Shown here in pieces: positions 9,276 through 20,034 of a stretch of DNA of 64,000 nucleotides. The notes beneath the pieces are model-generated. The model made no database searches. It was not told the origin of the DNA and saw only the letters and a program-made list of their open reading frames with translations. This DNA is from Porphyridium purpureum (lineage: Eukaryota; Rhodophyta; Bangiophyceae; Porphyridiales; Porphyridiaceae). How positions within the stretch are numbered: the stretch's first letter is position 1; every line of letters starts with the position of its first letter. The stretch spans positions 186,001-250,000 of the forward strand of contig VRMN01000002.1 of assembly GCA_008690995.1 (NCBI GenBank), in the 5' to 3' direction. The position numbers and the translations under genes are program-made.

Positions 9276-11507
9276 AGCAGAATCGTTTTGAGCTGTCTGT
9301 GCGAGCGCGATGGGAAAGGGTAGTGATTGTGCAAGCCGTATCCGTTTTTTAAAGCCTGCTTGAATCAGGCCGGTACCTCTGGCCGAAAACGGCAGCATTG
9401 AGCGACCCGTACGAAGGAGAGGTTTGTAGGCGGTGGCTGAGATCGTGAGACGAAGCGTCCAGGCTTCCATGAGGAGGTTGATCCTCGCCTGTGATCAAGC
9501 GCCCATACCACGGTCACGAACGTTTGGGGGAATTCACCAGTTTCAGGTTCGTGGAAGAATAAAGTCTTACTGTGCAGAGATGACACGTAAAGCCGCTCGG
9601 AAAGATGGCGGACTTGGTGCCTGGCGCAAAGCTCGTGCACGGCTAGCGCAAGAGATTCAAGGATGAGATTGAGAATTGGCCTCACATCAACTGGGCAAAT
9701 GAACAGGACAATTCAATTGATGCGTTCAATCTTCACTGCTTTTCCGCGGACGGGCCAGTTGTGCCTGCGATTTCTCGCTTGACAGTCCGTCTCTCGAGGG
9801 TATGGTCCGGAAAGCGACATACACGTTGTATTTGCTGTATCCCACGCTTCCGCTTAAGGATCACGTGGGTATCTTCTACTCTTTGACTTGTCTGGTCGCG
9901 CACCAAGAAAAGGCCCAGTCGAAGGCTGACCCAGCAGCTTGTGAATCATAACAGTATCGTTTTGCACACCTGTAAATTGCGTGACTTCTGCTGTAGAACG
10001 GAGCCTTCTTGAGCTCATGACTGCGGCAGAAACACACGCTATGACTGGGTCCAGCGGGTGAACGCGATAAATCAAAGTGTTGAAGCTTCGACAGCAGAGC
10101 AGAGCAGATCTTTCGAAGCTTCACTGAATGATGACGACAGAACGCTGATAGGCGCCAGTGTCATTCGGCGTGCTGTGGCTCCGTGCAATCGTCCTTCTGA
10201 GCTCCTCCTGCATTGCTTCTAGAAATGATAAAGCGCGCGTTGTTTGCCAGCCTCCGGCATGGAAAGCGGAAAGTAATTCCGACTCGCGCGCGACTCGACA
10301 CTATTATTTTTCTTGTTCATTTAAATACTCGAGGCGCAGATGCTGCACTCGGCAAAGCGTCTCGCAACAAAGCTGACTTTGTATCTCCACTCTGTCCAAG
10401 CTCGCCCATGCCCGAACGCTCCACCTGCTCACAAGCACGCGCCGTTCCGCGACAGCCTCTAGCGCGTCGACGCGTGTTCGCGGAGGGTGGTCACCTCGGT
10501 GCAGCGCGTATGGTTTTTGCGCGGCAACGATTCCGCGCTTGACATGCGTTGAAAACCGCAGCGCTCGCGTGTCGCGCAACAGCTCACCCTCTTTATCATC
10601 ATCTTCTTCTCCACCACCTTGGCTTTGGATGCGTGCATCAGCTTCTGAAAGATCTGCATGATTGCTCCTTCGCTTCTGGCAGACAGAGAATGTGCGTCTC
10701 TGACCGTCTGCAACACGATTCGTCGTGCTTCCCCGCAGCCCCTTCAGAAACAGGTAATCTTGACGCTTGCTCATACGCAGCCGTGACCAACACGCGCGTT
10801 CACGCGCTCTGCTTCTTGGCATGACCCAAGCGCTTGCCTTGCGGCGCTCGCAATGTGGCGATATTCCATCTGTGGATGTTTGCCGGAGTCCGTCGTTGGC
10901 CGGTCGACCCCCTCTTCCACGCAGACCGAGACGCGCACCTCTGGTTTGCCATTTGTGCAAACGAAGCGAACAGCACACCACGCAGGCGGCGACCTGATCA
11001 TGCGGAACCAGCGTTCACCACCGCATCTCACGCTCCTTTCGACGACTCTATCGAGCAGCTCGCGGCACTTGTGCGCGTTGGTCGGCCGTTGGAGGACGAC
11101 ATTGCATAACTGTCGCAATACTCGGGATTGCGTCCCGGAAGATATCTTCAAGAGCGTGGGAGTGAAACTACGGAGCCGAGGACCGTCTGGTCATGGGCTC
11201 CGTGGTGTTCCTGCGCGTTCCGGGTAGTCCCCTCTTTCGCACTTTGAACTCTACCGTAAGATTTCTCTCGCACACTTTACTAAATTCTTATCTTCCTTTT
11301 CTTCCCTGCGCGTGACCGCCAAGGTAAGGGCCGCGCTATTTATATTGTTCAGGAACTTGAACCAACCGACATGTGAGACGCCTCTGAAAATACATGAGTA
11401 CAGTGATCACGACGACAATAACCGCAGCGAGCTGTTGGATAAGCAGGACTCAAGAGCGCAGGAATATGCGCGCGGTTCGCCGTGGCTAGGTGCCCGGGCC
11501 TGGCGTT
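9276..11507. other. Gene-poor stretch upstream of PrimPol
   Basis: Over 2.2 kb there are only short open frames on both strands, none recognisable. Minus-strand pieces around 10.4-11.1 kb are open but shift frame repeatedly. The last 110 bp before PrimPol carry the octamer GTACAGTG at 11398-11405. Possibly remnants of lost genes. Confidence 0.45.
11398..11405 (+). promoter_or_regulatory. GTACAGTG (CACTGTAC) octamer before PrimPol
   Basis: The exact octamer lies 103 bp upstream of the PrimPol ATG. It is one of seven exact intergenic copies in the window. Confidence 0.35.
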
Positions 11508-13046
11508 ATGGACGCAACGTTGTCGTCGGACGTGACACTTCGCACGGACAGCGAATCCCAAGCTACAGATGCGCGCGCCAGGCGCGAGGCACCGCGAAAG
11601 CGGATACGCTCCGTGCAGTTTTACGGCGACTCGGACGGCAGCGCGTGGACATCGCACTCGGTGCTCGAGGTCGGGGCGGGCGTACGGCACCCATTCAGCA
11701 CATCGGAACAACGAAGAGCGCTGCGAACAGCGCAGGTGCCTGAAGAGCGGATATACCGGGAGTTCCCAACGCAGGCTGAGGCTATGCGGTTCGCAACTGC
11801 AGCTCCAGCCGACGACACCGCCATTAGCGCAGCCTCCGAAAGGAACGCGCCGCGCCTGGCGTGCTTTGCGCGTGAGCTGGATGGATCCGGCAGACGGCGA
11901 TTCATAGTGGCGACGTATCGCGAGTTTGTGAGGCGGTACGCGCAGCTGTGGCGAGAACAGGGCAGTCCGGCGTGCCACTTTTACGAGCTTATTCCCGCAA
12001 ACCACCCATGCAAGCTCTACCTTGATGTTGAGTTTCGCCGTTGTAGCGATGGCGTAAACGTTGCGGGTCCAGCTTCGCAGTCGGCGCTCGAAACATCATC
12101 GCAGCTGCTGCTTCCACGGGCGAGCAACGTGGCCAGCGCGCCGACGCTCGTGCTGCGGCTCGGGGAAATCATCCAAGAACTGCTTCAGGAGGTATACAAG
12201 GTGGATGAGCTGGCATGCCGCAAGATGATGATCTTGGACTCGTCCACTCCAAGCAAGTTCTCCGTTCATTTGATTTTCCCAGACGTTGTGTTTGCGTCAA
12301 ATGGTGCCATGGGTGAATTTGTTGAGCTCGTGCAGGCGCATTCACCAGAGCTATGGCTCGAGCAGGACGATGGCACGGCCGCGCACATCATTGACATGGG
12401 CGTCTACTCGAGAAACCGCTGCTTTCGGATGTTGGGCTCCACCAAGCATGGAAAACAAGCCGCGCTGTCTCTATGCCAGACGCAAGTAGGTGACGCGTAC
12501 GTGCCTTTACCTTCATTTTCGCAGGACGATTTGCTGCGCAGCCTTGTGTGCAATGTGCCGGTCGATCTTTTGTGCCTCGCACCCAAGCGCTGCCTTGGTA
12601 CGGTGAGACCGGATTCTGGCCGTAGCAGTGCAGGTTCCAGAGCCATGATGAAGGCAAACGGGACCATACCGGCGAGTCACACGTCGAGCGCAGCTCCGCC
12701 GTCGACGCTCGCGCCTGCGCGGAAGGAGAATCCAGACATCGATGCGTTCGTGTCTACACTCATTTGGATCAATCGCGATGCTTCGAGTCACGAGGCGCCG
12801 CGCATTACGCGGGTCATCCCGCTGGGCGACGCGCAACTAGCGTACTGGATCGGCGGCGGCTACCGCTTCTGCGCGCGCATCGAGCGGCATCACAAGTCGA
12901 ACGGCGTCGTGATTGTGTGCGACCTGGCGCGGCGCTTGTGGTTCCAGCGTTGCTTTGACCCAGACTGCCGAGCTGCGCGCTTCCAATCCGCGGCCATGCC
13001 TCTCCCCGTGAGGATATCCGGCGAAATGCCCCGTCCTTTGGCTTGA
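11508..13046 (+). CDS. PRIMPOL: PrimPol, archaeo-eukaryotic primase-polymerase (CCDC111 family)
   Basis: PrimPol re-primes DNA synthesis beyond lesions in nucleus and mitochondria. From the ATG at 11508 (an upstream in-frame GTG at 11490 is ignored) the protein is 512 residues, near the human 560. The catalytic motifs appear in order: DxE in KLYLDVEF, SxH in SKFSVHLIF, and the basic/aromatic motif in DMGVYSRNRCFRML. A long Ser/Ala-rich insert follows. The C-terminal zinc knuckle is clear: C-x6-H with HKSNGVVIVCDL, then RLWFQRCFDPDC, matching the PrimPol-specific C-H-C-C finger. The tail beyond the finger is short, and an RPA-binding acidic motif is not obvious. No intron is seen. Confidence 0.93.
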   Translation: MDATLSSDVTLRTDSESQATDARARREAPRKRIRSVQFYGDSDGSAWTSHSVLEVGAGVRHPFSTSEQRRALRTAQVPEERIYREFPTQAEAMRFATAAPADDTAISAASERNAPRLACFARELDGSGRRRFIVATYREFVRRYAQLWREQGSPACHFYELIPANHPCKLYLDVEFRRCSDGVNVAGPASQSALETSSQLLLPRASNVASAPTLVLRLGEIIQELLQEVYKVDELACRKMMILDSSTPSKFSVHLIFPDVVFASNGAMGEFVELVQAHSPELWLEQDDGTAAHIIDMGVYSRNRCFRMLGSTKHGKQAALSLCQTQVGDAYVPLPSFSQDDLLRSLVCNVPVDLLCLAPKRCLGTVRPDSGRSSAGSRAMMKANGTIPASHTSSAAPPSTLAPARKENPDIDAFVSTLIWINRDASSHEAPRITRVIPLGDAQLAYWIGGGYRFCARIERHHKSNGVVIVCDLARRLWFQRCFDPDCRAARFQSAAMPLPVRISGEMPRPLA

Positions 13047-13944
13047 ACGGCCAGTGGCAGTTGCAAGATTCGCCCGGGCGGCAGCGCTGTGAGCCTAGTC
13101 GTATGAATCTACGAATGTGGTGTTTGGCATGCGCGCAGTGCGTGCGTGCGCCCTAAGTCAGCCTCTCGATTACGATCCTCTCGAAGCCTGCAGTAAAGGT
13201 TTTCGCCGTCGAATTGCGGCAGCGCAGTGATTCATACCATCATGCCGCGCTAAGAAGTTACCGAGATTCGCAGTGAGGAAAGTACCGGCACGTGCGCTCA
13301 ACACCGCTAGCGCGATTATCAGTTCTGCCTGCGTGCCTCGTCCGCGTACTTGCCCAATTGCAAAGCCGAATAAGTGCATTGATGATCGTTGCTAGCTGAT
13401 GCGGACGCACATTTTGCTGAGCAGTTTCGCGTGACGCAGTTGCATACGCTGGAAGGGCAAACGGCAGAGGGGCGGGAATAGGAGCGAGCTGAAAATCAAG
13501 CAGCTCTGTTAACTTCTGGCCGTGTCTGCTCGTACACATGGTTTGCCACGCACGCACGCATTTGTGGGACACGCACGCATGGTTTGCGTGTGTATGTGTG
13601 TGTGTGTGCGCGCCGTGTGTGCGCGCGCCGTGCATGCCGGAGCCTTGCGCTTAGTACTTTGATCCGATTGCGAAGAGGCATATGAGTCACGAGTCTTCGC
13701 GTCTAAATCAATGTAGAGGCGCAACGCTTGTGCAAGCTATCACTTCAAAAAGCTGCGCAAGCACCGTGACATTGTAGCATTTATACGAGGTAGTGCAGAA
13801 CAGACGTCGTGGTCGGACGAGCGAGACTGTCGGCGATCCCACCTCGGCCGTCAAGTCGAAAGAGAGCCGCGAGCAAACGAACATAGATTGCGCACGGCGG
13901 CTGTTGGGCCCGCAGGCGCGACATTCATTGACGACCGCTCGCAC
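13047..13944. other. Intergenic with TG-rich microsatellite
   Basis: No gene is supported. A purine/pyrimidine alternating tract (TG and GC dinucleotides) lies around 13583-13632 and could form Z-DNA. The region contains the PrimPol 3' end and the promoter of the next plus-strand gene. Confidence 0.5.
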
Positions 13945-14721
13945 ATGGTCAAAAACGCCCAGTCGCAACTTTGCGAAAGGTCCGCGTCTTCGCATTTGGC
14001 TACGTCGTCGCACAGCACGGCAGAAGAGAAGGCAAGAATGTGGACTGAACTGAGCCAGGCTGTAGGCCGTCAGAAAAGCGAAGGAAGAAAGAGACCTGTG
14101 ATGCTTGACACAGAACTCGTCCAGACAGACATCCAGGATGTCACAGCGCCGCAGGCCGAGAATCATCCCAACCGCTCGGACGGCGCGGCCGCGCAGAGAT
14201 CCGAGGTAAAGCCGCAGTCGCCCGTCCGTGCTGGCACGGGAACGGTGCCTCAGCGCTTCCGCGAGCAAAGAGCAGGCTCGCTCACACGCAAAATATCACC
14301 CCGACCAAGCTTTGGTGTCTTTCACGAGACCGTGGAAAAGGCGCGAACGCCGCGCGGAGGTGGCATCTCACCCGCGCTCTCCGCGACTGTGCGCGAATCC
14401 ATACGGACGCCAAGGGGAGATATAGGCGTTTCGTCGCCACTTTCGATCCTGAGTCCATCGACGCAGCGGAACAGGGTCTCGTGCGACCTCGACGGGTACT
14501 CATCGTCTGTTGGTCGACAGACAACACAAGAGGACATCGAAGAGAACGGAGGCATTGTCCCAGGCACGGACATTGTCGTGGGCAAAGTTTCATACGTTCA
14601 CGAGCGAGGCACAGTCCACAAGGTCGTCACGCTTGGTCTCACCACGAGTCCGAGGACGCCGCGCTTCCAGAGTACTCTTGCGCCCGTTCAGGAGGAAGAC
14701 GAGGAGTGGGAACAAGAATGA
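13945..14721 (+). CDS. Unknown Ser/Thr-rich protein with repeated TPRG sites
   Basis: From the ATG at 13945 this encodes 258 residues; the open frame extends upstream only with a TTG. I do not recognise the family. The protein is rich in Ser, Thr, Arg and Glu with no membrane segment. It has three TPR-type proline-directed sites (ARTPRGGG, SIRTPRGD, SPRTPRF), the pattern of CDK substrates, and an acidic C-terminus (QEEDEEWEQE). A compact segment GGIVPGTDIVVGKVSYV may be the only folded part. It ends 14 bp from the convergent FAN1 stop. Confidence 0.6.
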   Translation: MVKNAQSQLCERSASSHLATSSHSTAEEKARMWTELSQAVGRQKSEGRKRPVMLDTELVQTDIQDVTAPQAENHPNRSDGAAAQRSEVKPQSPVRAGTGTVPQRFREQRAGSLTRKISPRPSFGVFHETVEKARTPRGGGISPALSATVRESIRTPRGDIGVSSPLSILSPSTQRNRVSCDLDGYSSSVGRQTTQEDIEENGGIVPGTDIVVGKVSYVHERGTVHKVVTLGLTTSPRTPRFQSTLAPVQEEDEEWEQE

Positions 14722-14735
14722 GCTGTATCTATAAA

Positions 14736-17276
14736 TTAATTGTCCGACATGACGCCATTCCGAAGCCAATGGTCCTCAACCTTACATATTTCGGCACGCG
14801 CGCCACATGCGAGAAGCTCGTGCATCCAGGCACGCTGACGCGCACTGAGTGAGTCGCGCGGTCCTTTGACTTCGACAAACATCGCGCATCGCCTTTCCAA
14901 ACTCCAGAGCACGACGTCGGGAAAGCCACCACACCAATAGTCGAAATCCAAGCAAAGCAGACGCAGCATATGCGCCAAAACCGCCGGCTCCAAGCAACCC
15001 GCCACGTCGGTAAATTCGCGTTCGCCCCGATTGATCAAGCCCCAGCTCACACCTGCGCACAACGTATTTCGGTGCGCGTCAATGGCTGTTGAAGCAAGCC
15101 GCGCGATATCGGCCTTGCCAGAACGGGCTATTGCGTCGAGTTTCGCGTCCAAAGCCGCACGCCGATTGAAGTAGAATTGCTCGGTACCCAAATCGATCGG
15201 CCGAATTTGTGCAGCAGAGTGAAATCCGTTGGTCACATCGGCAAAGAGCTCGTCCCACAAAAGGAGCCCAAACAGGCTCGTCACCAGGCGCCCTTCCACG
15301 TGCATACCATCGGTCCACGCCTGCTCCTCCCTGTAAAGCTGGATGGCAAGCTCCTCTACACTGCTCATTCTGTCATTTAGACCCCAAAAGCACGAGCGTC
15401 GGCCAGGCTCTCGAGCAGAGTCCAGTGGGCGCCCAAGCACCGTTTTCTGTGGAATTTTCATCCACGCCGCCGAGTCTAGCCCAGTCAAGCCCTGGATGTG
15501 AGACGGAAGCGTCTTCTTCCTCCGTGTGCGCGAAGCATTGTTGTCACGTCCACCGTTTTCCTTGCATGCATCGAGCTTGCGCCAGAGACGCACAGCGCGA
15601 CGCGCGAGCGCGAGCTGATCGCCACGCCGAGTGCTTAGTCGCGTTTCCTGCTCGGATAAACCTTCCAGGCACACGTCGAGCGCACGCTGCGTGTCATCAA
15701 GGTGCTCGTGCAAATCGATACTTAAGCGATCAAACCAGCGACCGCGCTTTAGCGGAACAAGACCAGAGCGTAGCAACAATTCGAGCCTGTATACGGCGCT
15801 CTCGTGCTCACCCGTTCGTTCCAGAAAACTCACTGACCGCCACGCCACAAGCGCGGCTACCCAATCTGCGCGGAAGCGCGCAAAAATGGGCGGTGTGTAA
15901 TCGTCGGATGCATTAGGGCGTGTTTGCTCCCTCTTGTGGACAAACTGTTCAAGCCGTTCGTGCGCTTTGTTCCCCAGCTCACTCAGCGTCGCGTCATCGC
16001 ACCCGCCAAAACTCTCGACGCGCTCCAAGCTTTCAAGAGCTGCTTCGTACTCAAGAAACTGCTCCCTGGACGAGAAAATAGGGCCCTCACAGCGGCACTT
16101 AAATTTCGGCAGCGATATCTTTTGCGCCTCGGCAAGGATCAATGCAGTATCAGCGAAACCTTCCGGTGCCCCAATTTGCGGATCAATCACGTGGTACATC
16201 GTATGCATGCGCTTGAAGGTGCGGCTGGCGAAAGGCGATACGCATAAAATGTTCGCCAGTGACAAGGATAGCTTTTGCATTCTTTGAAGAATGATCGTAG
16301 CAAAGCGCTCTCCGGTCAATGTAACTTGGTGCCGTCTGGGCCCTTCTGTCGAAGACACGGGAGGATCCAGGAAAAAGCTCGCTATCCTACTCCGAACAGC
16401 CGCAGGTTTAGTTCGCAGATAGCCGTCTGCTGTTCTTTTGGTACAGTCACTTGGCAGAGTCGCAGCTATATGACGCAGCTCGGTGTCGTCCAATGCATTC
16501 AGTAGCGAAACCAAGCCGTCACGCAACTCTTGCGTAAGGCCCGTCCCCGACGATTCGCTGATTGCATGGTCCACAAACTGCGACGCCTGCATCATCATTC
16601 CGGCGGCACATAAAGTGTCGAGCGCCGTTCGCCCGTCAGCTACCTCGGCATAGTGCTCCGCAATGTCGTCGCGGCGATAGAACGAACCTCGCTTTCGTCG
16701 GTACAACCGCACAAACAAATGCCGCGCATTGTCGTCGAGCGCATCGCCTCGTGGTGCTGGTGAAAGCGGCAGAAACGCGCGCGCGAGGCCAAGTTCTTCC
16801 TTGTCCAAAACATGTGCGTAGCTTTTCAGCGCAAACTTGACAACGCGTAAGAATGCACGTAGGTAGTACTTGATCTCTGGGTCCAGCGACGATGTTTCCT
16901 GCGAAGATGGTGGGTGCTGCACTGGCACCACAGGGTTTCGATTCTCAGCACTGACTTGGTCATGCGTCAGCGGCCGCAGCTGAAGAACGCTACGATACTC
17001 GACATGGTTTTCCTCAACTTTGAACCCAGTTTGATGCACAGAAAGATGCTCTGCAGAGCGCCTTGCCTGGAGCTGTGCCGATCCTGCCCGTTTAGTTACA
17101 CCGCCGCGCAGGATCGTCTGCACGTGTACGACATCACTGTCGCTGTCGTCAATATCCTTCACCGTGTCGGACGCGGGCGTGCGCGATCGCGCGTGGCGGC
17201 GGTGTTTGGCGCCAGGCACGCGTCCGCGCCGCATTTGCAGCAGGTGCACAACATCACCCTGCTGCTTGCCGCTCAT
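14736..17276 (-). CDS. FAN1: FAN1-type structure-specific nuclease (VRR-NUC domain)
   Basis: FAN1 is a 5' flap endo/exonuclease used in interstrand crosslink repair. The C-terminus carries the VRR_NUC catalytic core GFPDVVLWS...FVEVKGPRDSLSARQRAW, holding the PD-(D/E)xK residues and the characteristic GPRDxLSxxQ stretch. Upstream, helical SAP/TPR-like sequence includes HLFVRLYRRKRGSFYRRDDI and YRLELLLRSGLVPLKRGRWFDRL, both typical of FAN1 orthologues. At 846 residues it is shorter than the human protein (about 1,017), and I do not see the N-terminal ubiquitin-binding zinc finger found in animals. The start ATG at 17276 is the first in frame. Confidence 0.9.
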   Translation of the reverse strand: MSGKQQGDVVHLLQMRRGRVPGAKHRRHARSRTPASDTVKDIDDSDSDVVHVQTILRGGVTKRAGSAQLQARRSAEHLSVHQTGFKVEENHVEYRSVLQLRPLTHDQVSAENRNPVVPVQHPPSSQETSSLDPEIKYYLRAFLRVVKFALKSYAHVLDKEELGLARAFLPLSPAPRGDALDDNARHLFVRLYRRKRGSFYRRDDIAEHYAEVADGRTALDTLCAAGMMMQASQFVDHAISESSGTGLTQELRDGLVSLLNALDDTELRHIAATLPSDCTKRTADGYLRTKPAAVRSRIASFFLDPPVSSTEGPRRHQVTLTGERFATIILQRMQKLSLSLANILCVSPFASRTFKRMHTMYHVIDPQIGAPEGFADTALILAEAQKISLPKFKCRCEGPIFSSREQFLEYEAALESLERVESFGGCDDATLSELGNKAHERLEQFVHKREQTRPNASDDYTPPIFARFRADWVAALVAWRSVSFLERTGEHESAVYRLELLLRSGLVPLKRGRWFDRLSIDLHEHLDDTQRALDVCLEGLSEQETRLSTRRGDQLALARRAVRLWRKLDACKENGGRDNNASRTRRKKTLPSHIQGLTGLDSAAWMKIPQKTVLGRPLDSAREPGRRSCFWGLNDRMSSVEELAIQLYREEQAWTDGMHVEGRLVTSLFGLLLWDELFADVTNGFHSAAQIRPIDLGTEQFYFNRRAALDAKLDAIARSGKADIARLASTAIDAHRNTLCAGVSWGLINRGEREFTDVAGCLEPAVLAHMLRLLCLDFDYWCGGFPDVVLWSLERRCAMFVEVKGPRDSLSARQRAWMHELLACGARAEICKVEDHWLRNGVMSDN

Positions 17277-17459
17277 GGCTCAGCTCATAGTACGGTCCTT
17301 CCCCCCCGACTTTGACATCAACGCGCTTCGTGAGGCACATCACCTTCGCAGCATCCACCATTTCCTCTCCTTTTATTCTTCTCTTTTTACAAGATGCGCA
17401 ACCAATATAGACTTGAGAATCTGAAACACAAGCTAGACAAGAGTAATAACATAGGTTCT

Positions 17460-18200
17460 TCAAGCGCTGCCGCCGAGCAAGCGTGGGCGTGGCACGCTCG
17501 AGATGTCAATCGGACTTCCGAAATAGAGCTTCAGGCGTGAGCGCGTCTTGCCGCGTACATTGCGGCGGACCGGACGCCTGTGGTGCCACTCACATTGCTC
17601 CCAATTGTCAGGAAAGGCTGGCGTCGTGCCGCCCTCTGGAATATCCGTCTCTGCCGCGGCACGTTCTTCAGCACGCGCGGCAGCTTCCTCCCGTTCTTGG
17701 TTTTCCTGTGCGCGGAGACGAGTCAGCAGCATCAGTCGTGACACGGCAATGTCCTTGATTCCGCTCCTTTCCGCCTTGCAGTCCTTTGAGAACATTCGCT
17801 TGAGCGACCCCGAGAACGGTTCGGAACCGTGCGTGCTGCTGTGCCGGCGCAGCGACGCACCGCTTGACTTTGCCGAGCCACAAAACACCACGGACGCCGG
17901 CGCGCGCTCGGCATGCTTCTCGGCGCCCGAGGCGCCCGCGCGCCCGCGCTGGTTGGCGCAGGACCACTGCAGCAGCGGCGAGGCGTTGAACTCCTTCTCC
18001 CACCCCTTGAACGACATGCGGCTGTTCGAGAAGGAGGCCGACTCGAGGTCGACGTCCCAGAACGCGGCGGGCACCACCAGCTCTGCCTCCTGCGCAAACG
18101 GCTTGGGCACTTGCATGTGCGACTTGCCCAACGTGCTGACGTGCAAGCCGCGGTTATCGTAGCCAAACACTGGCGGCTGCACCGCCCCTCTTTTCGCCAT
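17460..18200 (-). CDS. Unknown-family protein, paralogue A of a tandem pair
   Basis: The ATG at 18200 (MAKRGAVQPPVFGYDNRGLH) gives 246 residues; an upstream in-frame GTG is ignored. I do not recognise the family. It is clearly paralogous to the gene at 20035-20727: shared blocks are a Gly-Leu-rich N-terminal start, a DLESASFSxSxxS-type patch, FSGSLKRMFSKDC, IKDIAVSRLMLLTR followed by a charged Glu/Ala helix (likely coiled coil), and a basic C-terminus RPVRRNVRGKTRSRLKLYFG ending ISSVPRPR. No membrane segment or signal is seen. The basic tail suggests nucleic-acid or membrane-lipid binding, but that is only inference. Confidence 0.75.
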   Translation of the reverse strand: MAKRGAVQPPVFGYDNRGLHVSTLGKSHMQVPKPFAQEAELVVPAAFWDVDLESASFSNSRMSFKGWEKEFNASPLLQWSCANQRGRAGASGAEKHAERAPASVVFCGSAKSSGASLRRHSSTHGSEPFSGSLKRMFSKDCKAERSGIKDIAVSRLMLLTRLRAQENQEREEAAARAEERAAAETDIPEGGTTPAFPDNWEQCEWHHRRPVRRNVRGKTRSRLKLYFGSPIDISSVPRPRLLGGSA

Positions 18201-20034
18201 ATCCCTCCTCCTCACCAACACCTCTGTCCGCCACGCCTCCAAGCCCCCCCACAACACCTATTCCCCGCTACTCCGCGTCGTACCTACCCTTCTACCACAT
18301 CAGAATCCCACAGACCAGTATATATATACAGACACACACACACACACACGGCGCCTCTGATCTCCGCGTTACCACCACGACCTGTCCCGCTCCCTCCCTC
18401 TTCCAACTCGACTCGCGCGGTGCGGCGAGACACAGGGTTCTTGCTTTTCTTGCTCTTCTTGTTTTTCCGTGTCCTGCTTTTCCTCCTCGCGGCGCGTTGT
18501 GCCACCGTGCGCCCCGACGCGCAGCGTTGGCCGGAACGCCCCACACCGCGCGCGCACACACACACTGGCCAGCCAACATGTCAAGCAGTGCCGCCCGTTC
18601 GCAAACAAAAAACGCACAAAAGCGCCCAAAAAGAACCCGCAAATCTCGAAACGCTCCGAACACGCAAAAGAACACGCCGCCGCCACACATGGTGGGGGGG
18701 AAGGGGGGGGAGTATTAATATCCCATCAGTCCAATAGACAAAGTGGCACTTTCCCACAAGGGCACGCTAGCCCAGTAGGGCACGCTGGCCCAGTCGGGCA
18801 GCGGTGCGGTGGCCGAGGATGAGCCAAAGGAAAAGAAATAAATGGCTCATCGATGTGCGTGAATGCATGGTTTGGCGCGGAACTAAGCGTGAGAGAGGGG
18901 TGCATAGGATGACCTTGCAATGGCGGATGACGCGCGTCAGCGTGTGCGTGGAAGCGGGACGCGCGGACCGCTGCGGGTCGGAACCTCGCCGAGCGTGGCC
19001 GCGCTTATTGGAGTTCACGCGCCGGTCGCTGCCGCTCGCGGGTCTTATCCAAACGCACGCATTCGTTCCGGTGGTGTTTGACGGATACGCGACACGTTCT
19101 TTCGTCGCTGGAGCATGCAGCTAGATCATCCAGCAGCACGATTTCTCCGGCAAGCGCAGGAGCGCACTGTACCCGTGAGGTACATTTCGAGCCGATTTCC
19201 ACCGGACAATTGCTGGCGCACCTCCTCACAAGCACATGCGAAAGTGAAATCCCACGCGCGTCCGTGCTTGGGCGCATTTCGTCGATCGAGCGGAAGCACA
19301 AAGTTGACTGCGCCGGTCTCTTGCGTCTGAAGCCACTCTGTGCTTCGGTCTTACGCACCGCCGCCGAGCATCCCGCGGCCGAGGACTACGCACCGCGCAT
19401 GCAAGCACACCGACCCTCACGCGGTCTTTTACAAAGCCCATGCTCCTTGGCAAGCAATCCATCCGACTCGCCCGTGCGCGCCGGACTGCCGGCGTCCAGC
19501 ATGCTGCAGTTTCCGTGCCGTCGGTCGGAACGGATGCAAACATCTGCACGCCAGAATCGGTTTATCGGATCATGTCGAAACGGTGGAAGGTGCAAACTGA
19601 ACACCCATTGCGATAAGAAAGTGCAGTGTAAGCACCAAGCTGTGCCGTGCGGTCGAAAGCTGGCGAGGCTTGGACCGCGGGAGCGCCTGCCATGTCGCTG
19701 CTTGACTGCAGGTGGAGCACACCCCTTTAGGCGTTGTGGGGGCTGGCCAGACGGTGTTCCAAGTCATGCAGGTGGTGATGGTCGCAGACCAGACGGCAAG
19801 GTGGAAAATGCGGAGCAGCGAGGCGCGTGCGTTGCACTGTTGTCCTGAGAGACGAGGGCCAAGGACTCATGGCACCGTACCTACATTGGAATGATTCAGA
19901 CCAGCTGAGCCTCTCACTCTGGGCCAAGATGAGCATCAAGGAATGCAAAGGGACGCGCGTGATCTCATCGATCCATCAAAGCCTTTTACAATGTACATGA
20001 ACAAGAAGAAGTATAAAATCCGACCTGGGATTCC
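18201..20034. other. Long spacer between tandem paralogues
   Basis: Next to paralogue A lie a TATATATA run (18319-18327) and a CA microsatellite (18332-18349), followed by poly-G/A tracts near 18690-18715. A short imperfect repeat GGGCACGCTxGCCCAGT occurs at 18758-18800. A 256-codon open frame from 19078 to 19848 opens with TTG and resembles no family, so I treat it as chance. Confidence 0.45.
18332..18349. repeat. (AC)n microsatellite
   Basis: Nine AC dinucleotides lie about 130 bp upstream of paralogue A. Confidence 0.85.

Noticed and set aside
19078-19848. 256-codon open frame between the unknown paralogues
   Set aside because: It begins with TTG, has no early ATG and resembles nothing; long chance frames are common at this GC content.
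20017-20026. TATAAAATCC shared with the copia LTR, possible LTR remnant
   Set aside because: Only ten AT-rich bases match, which is expected by chance.
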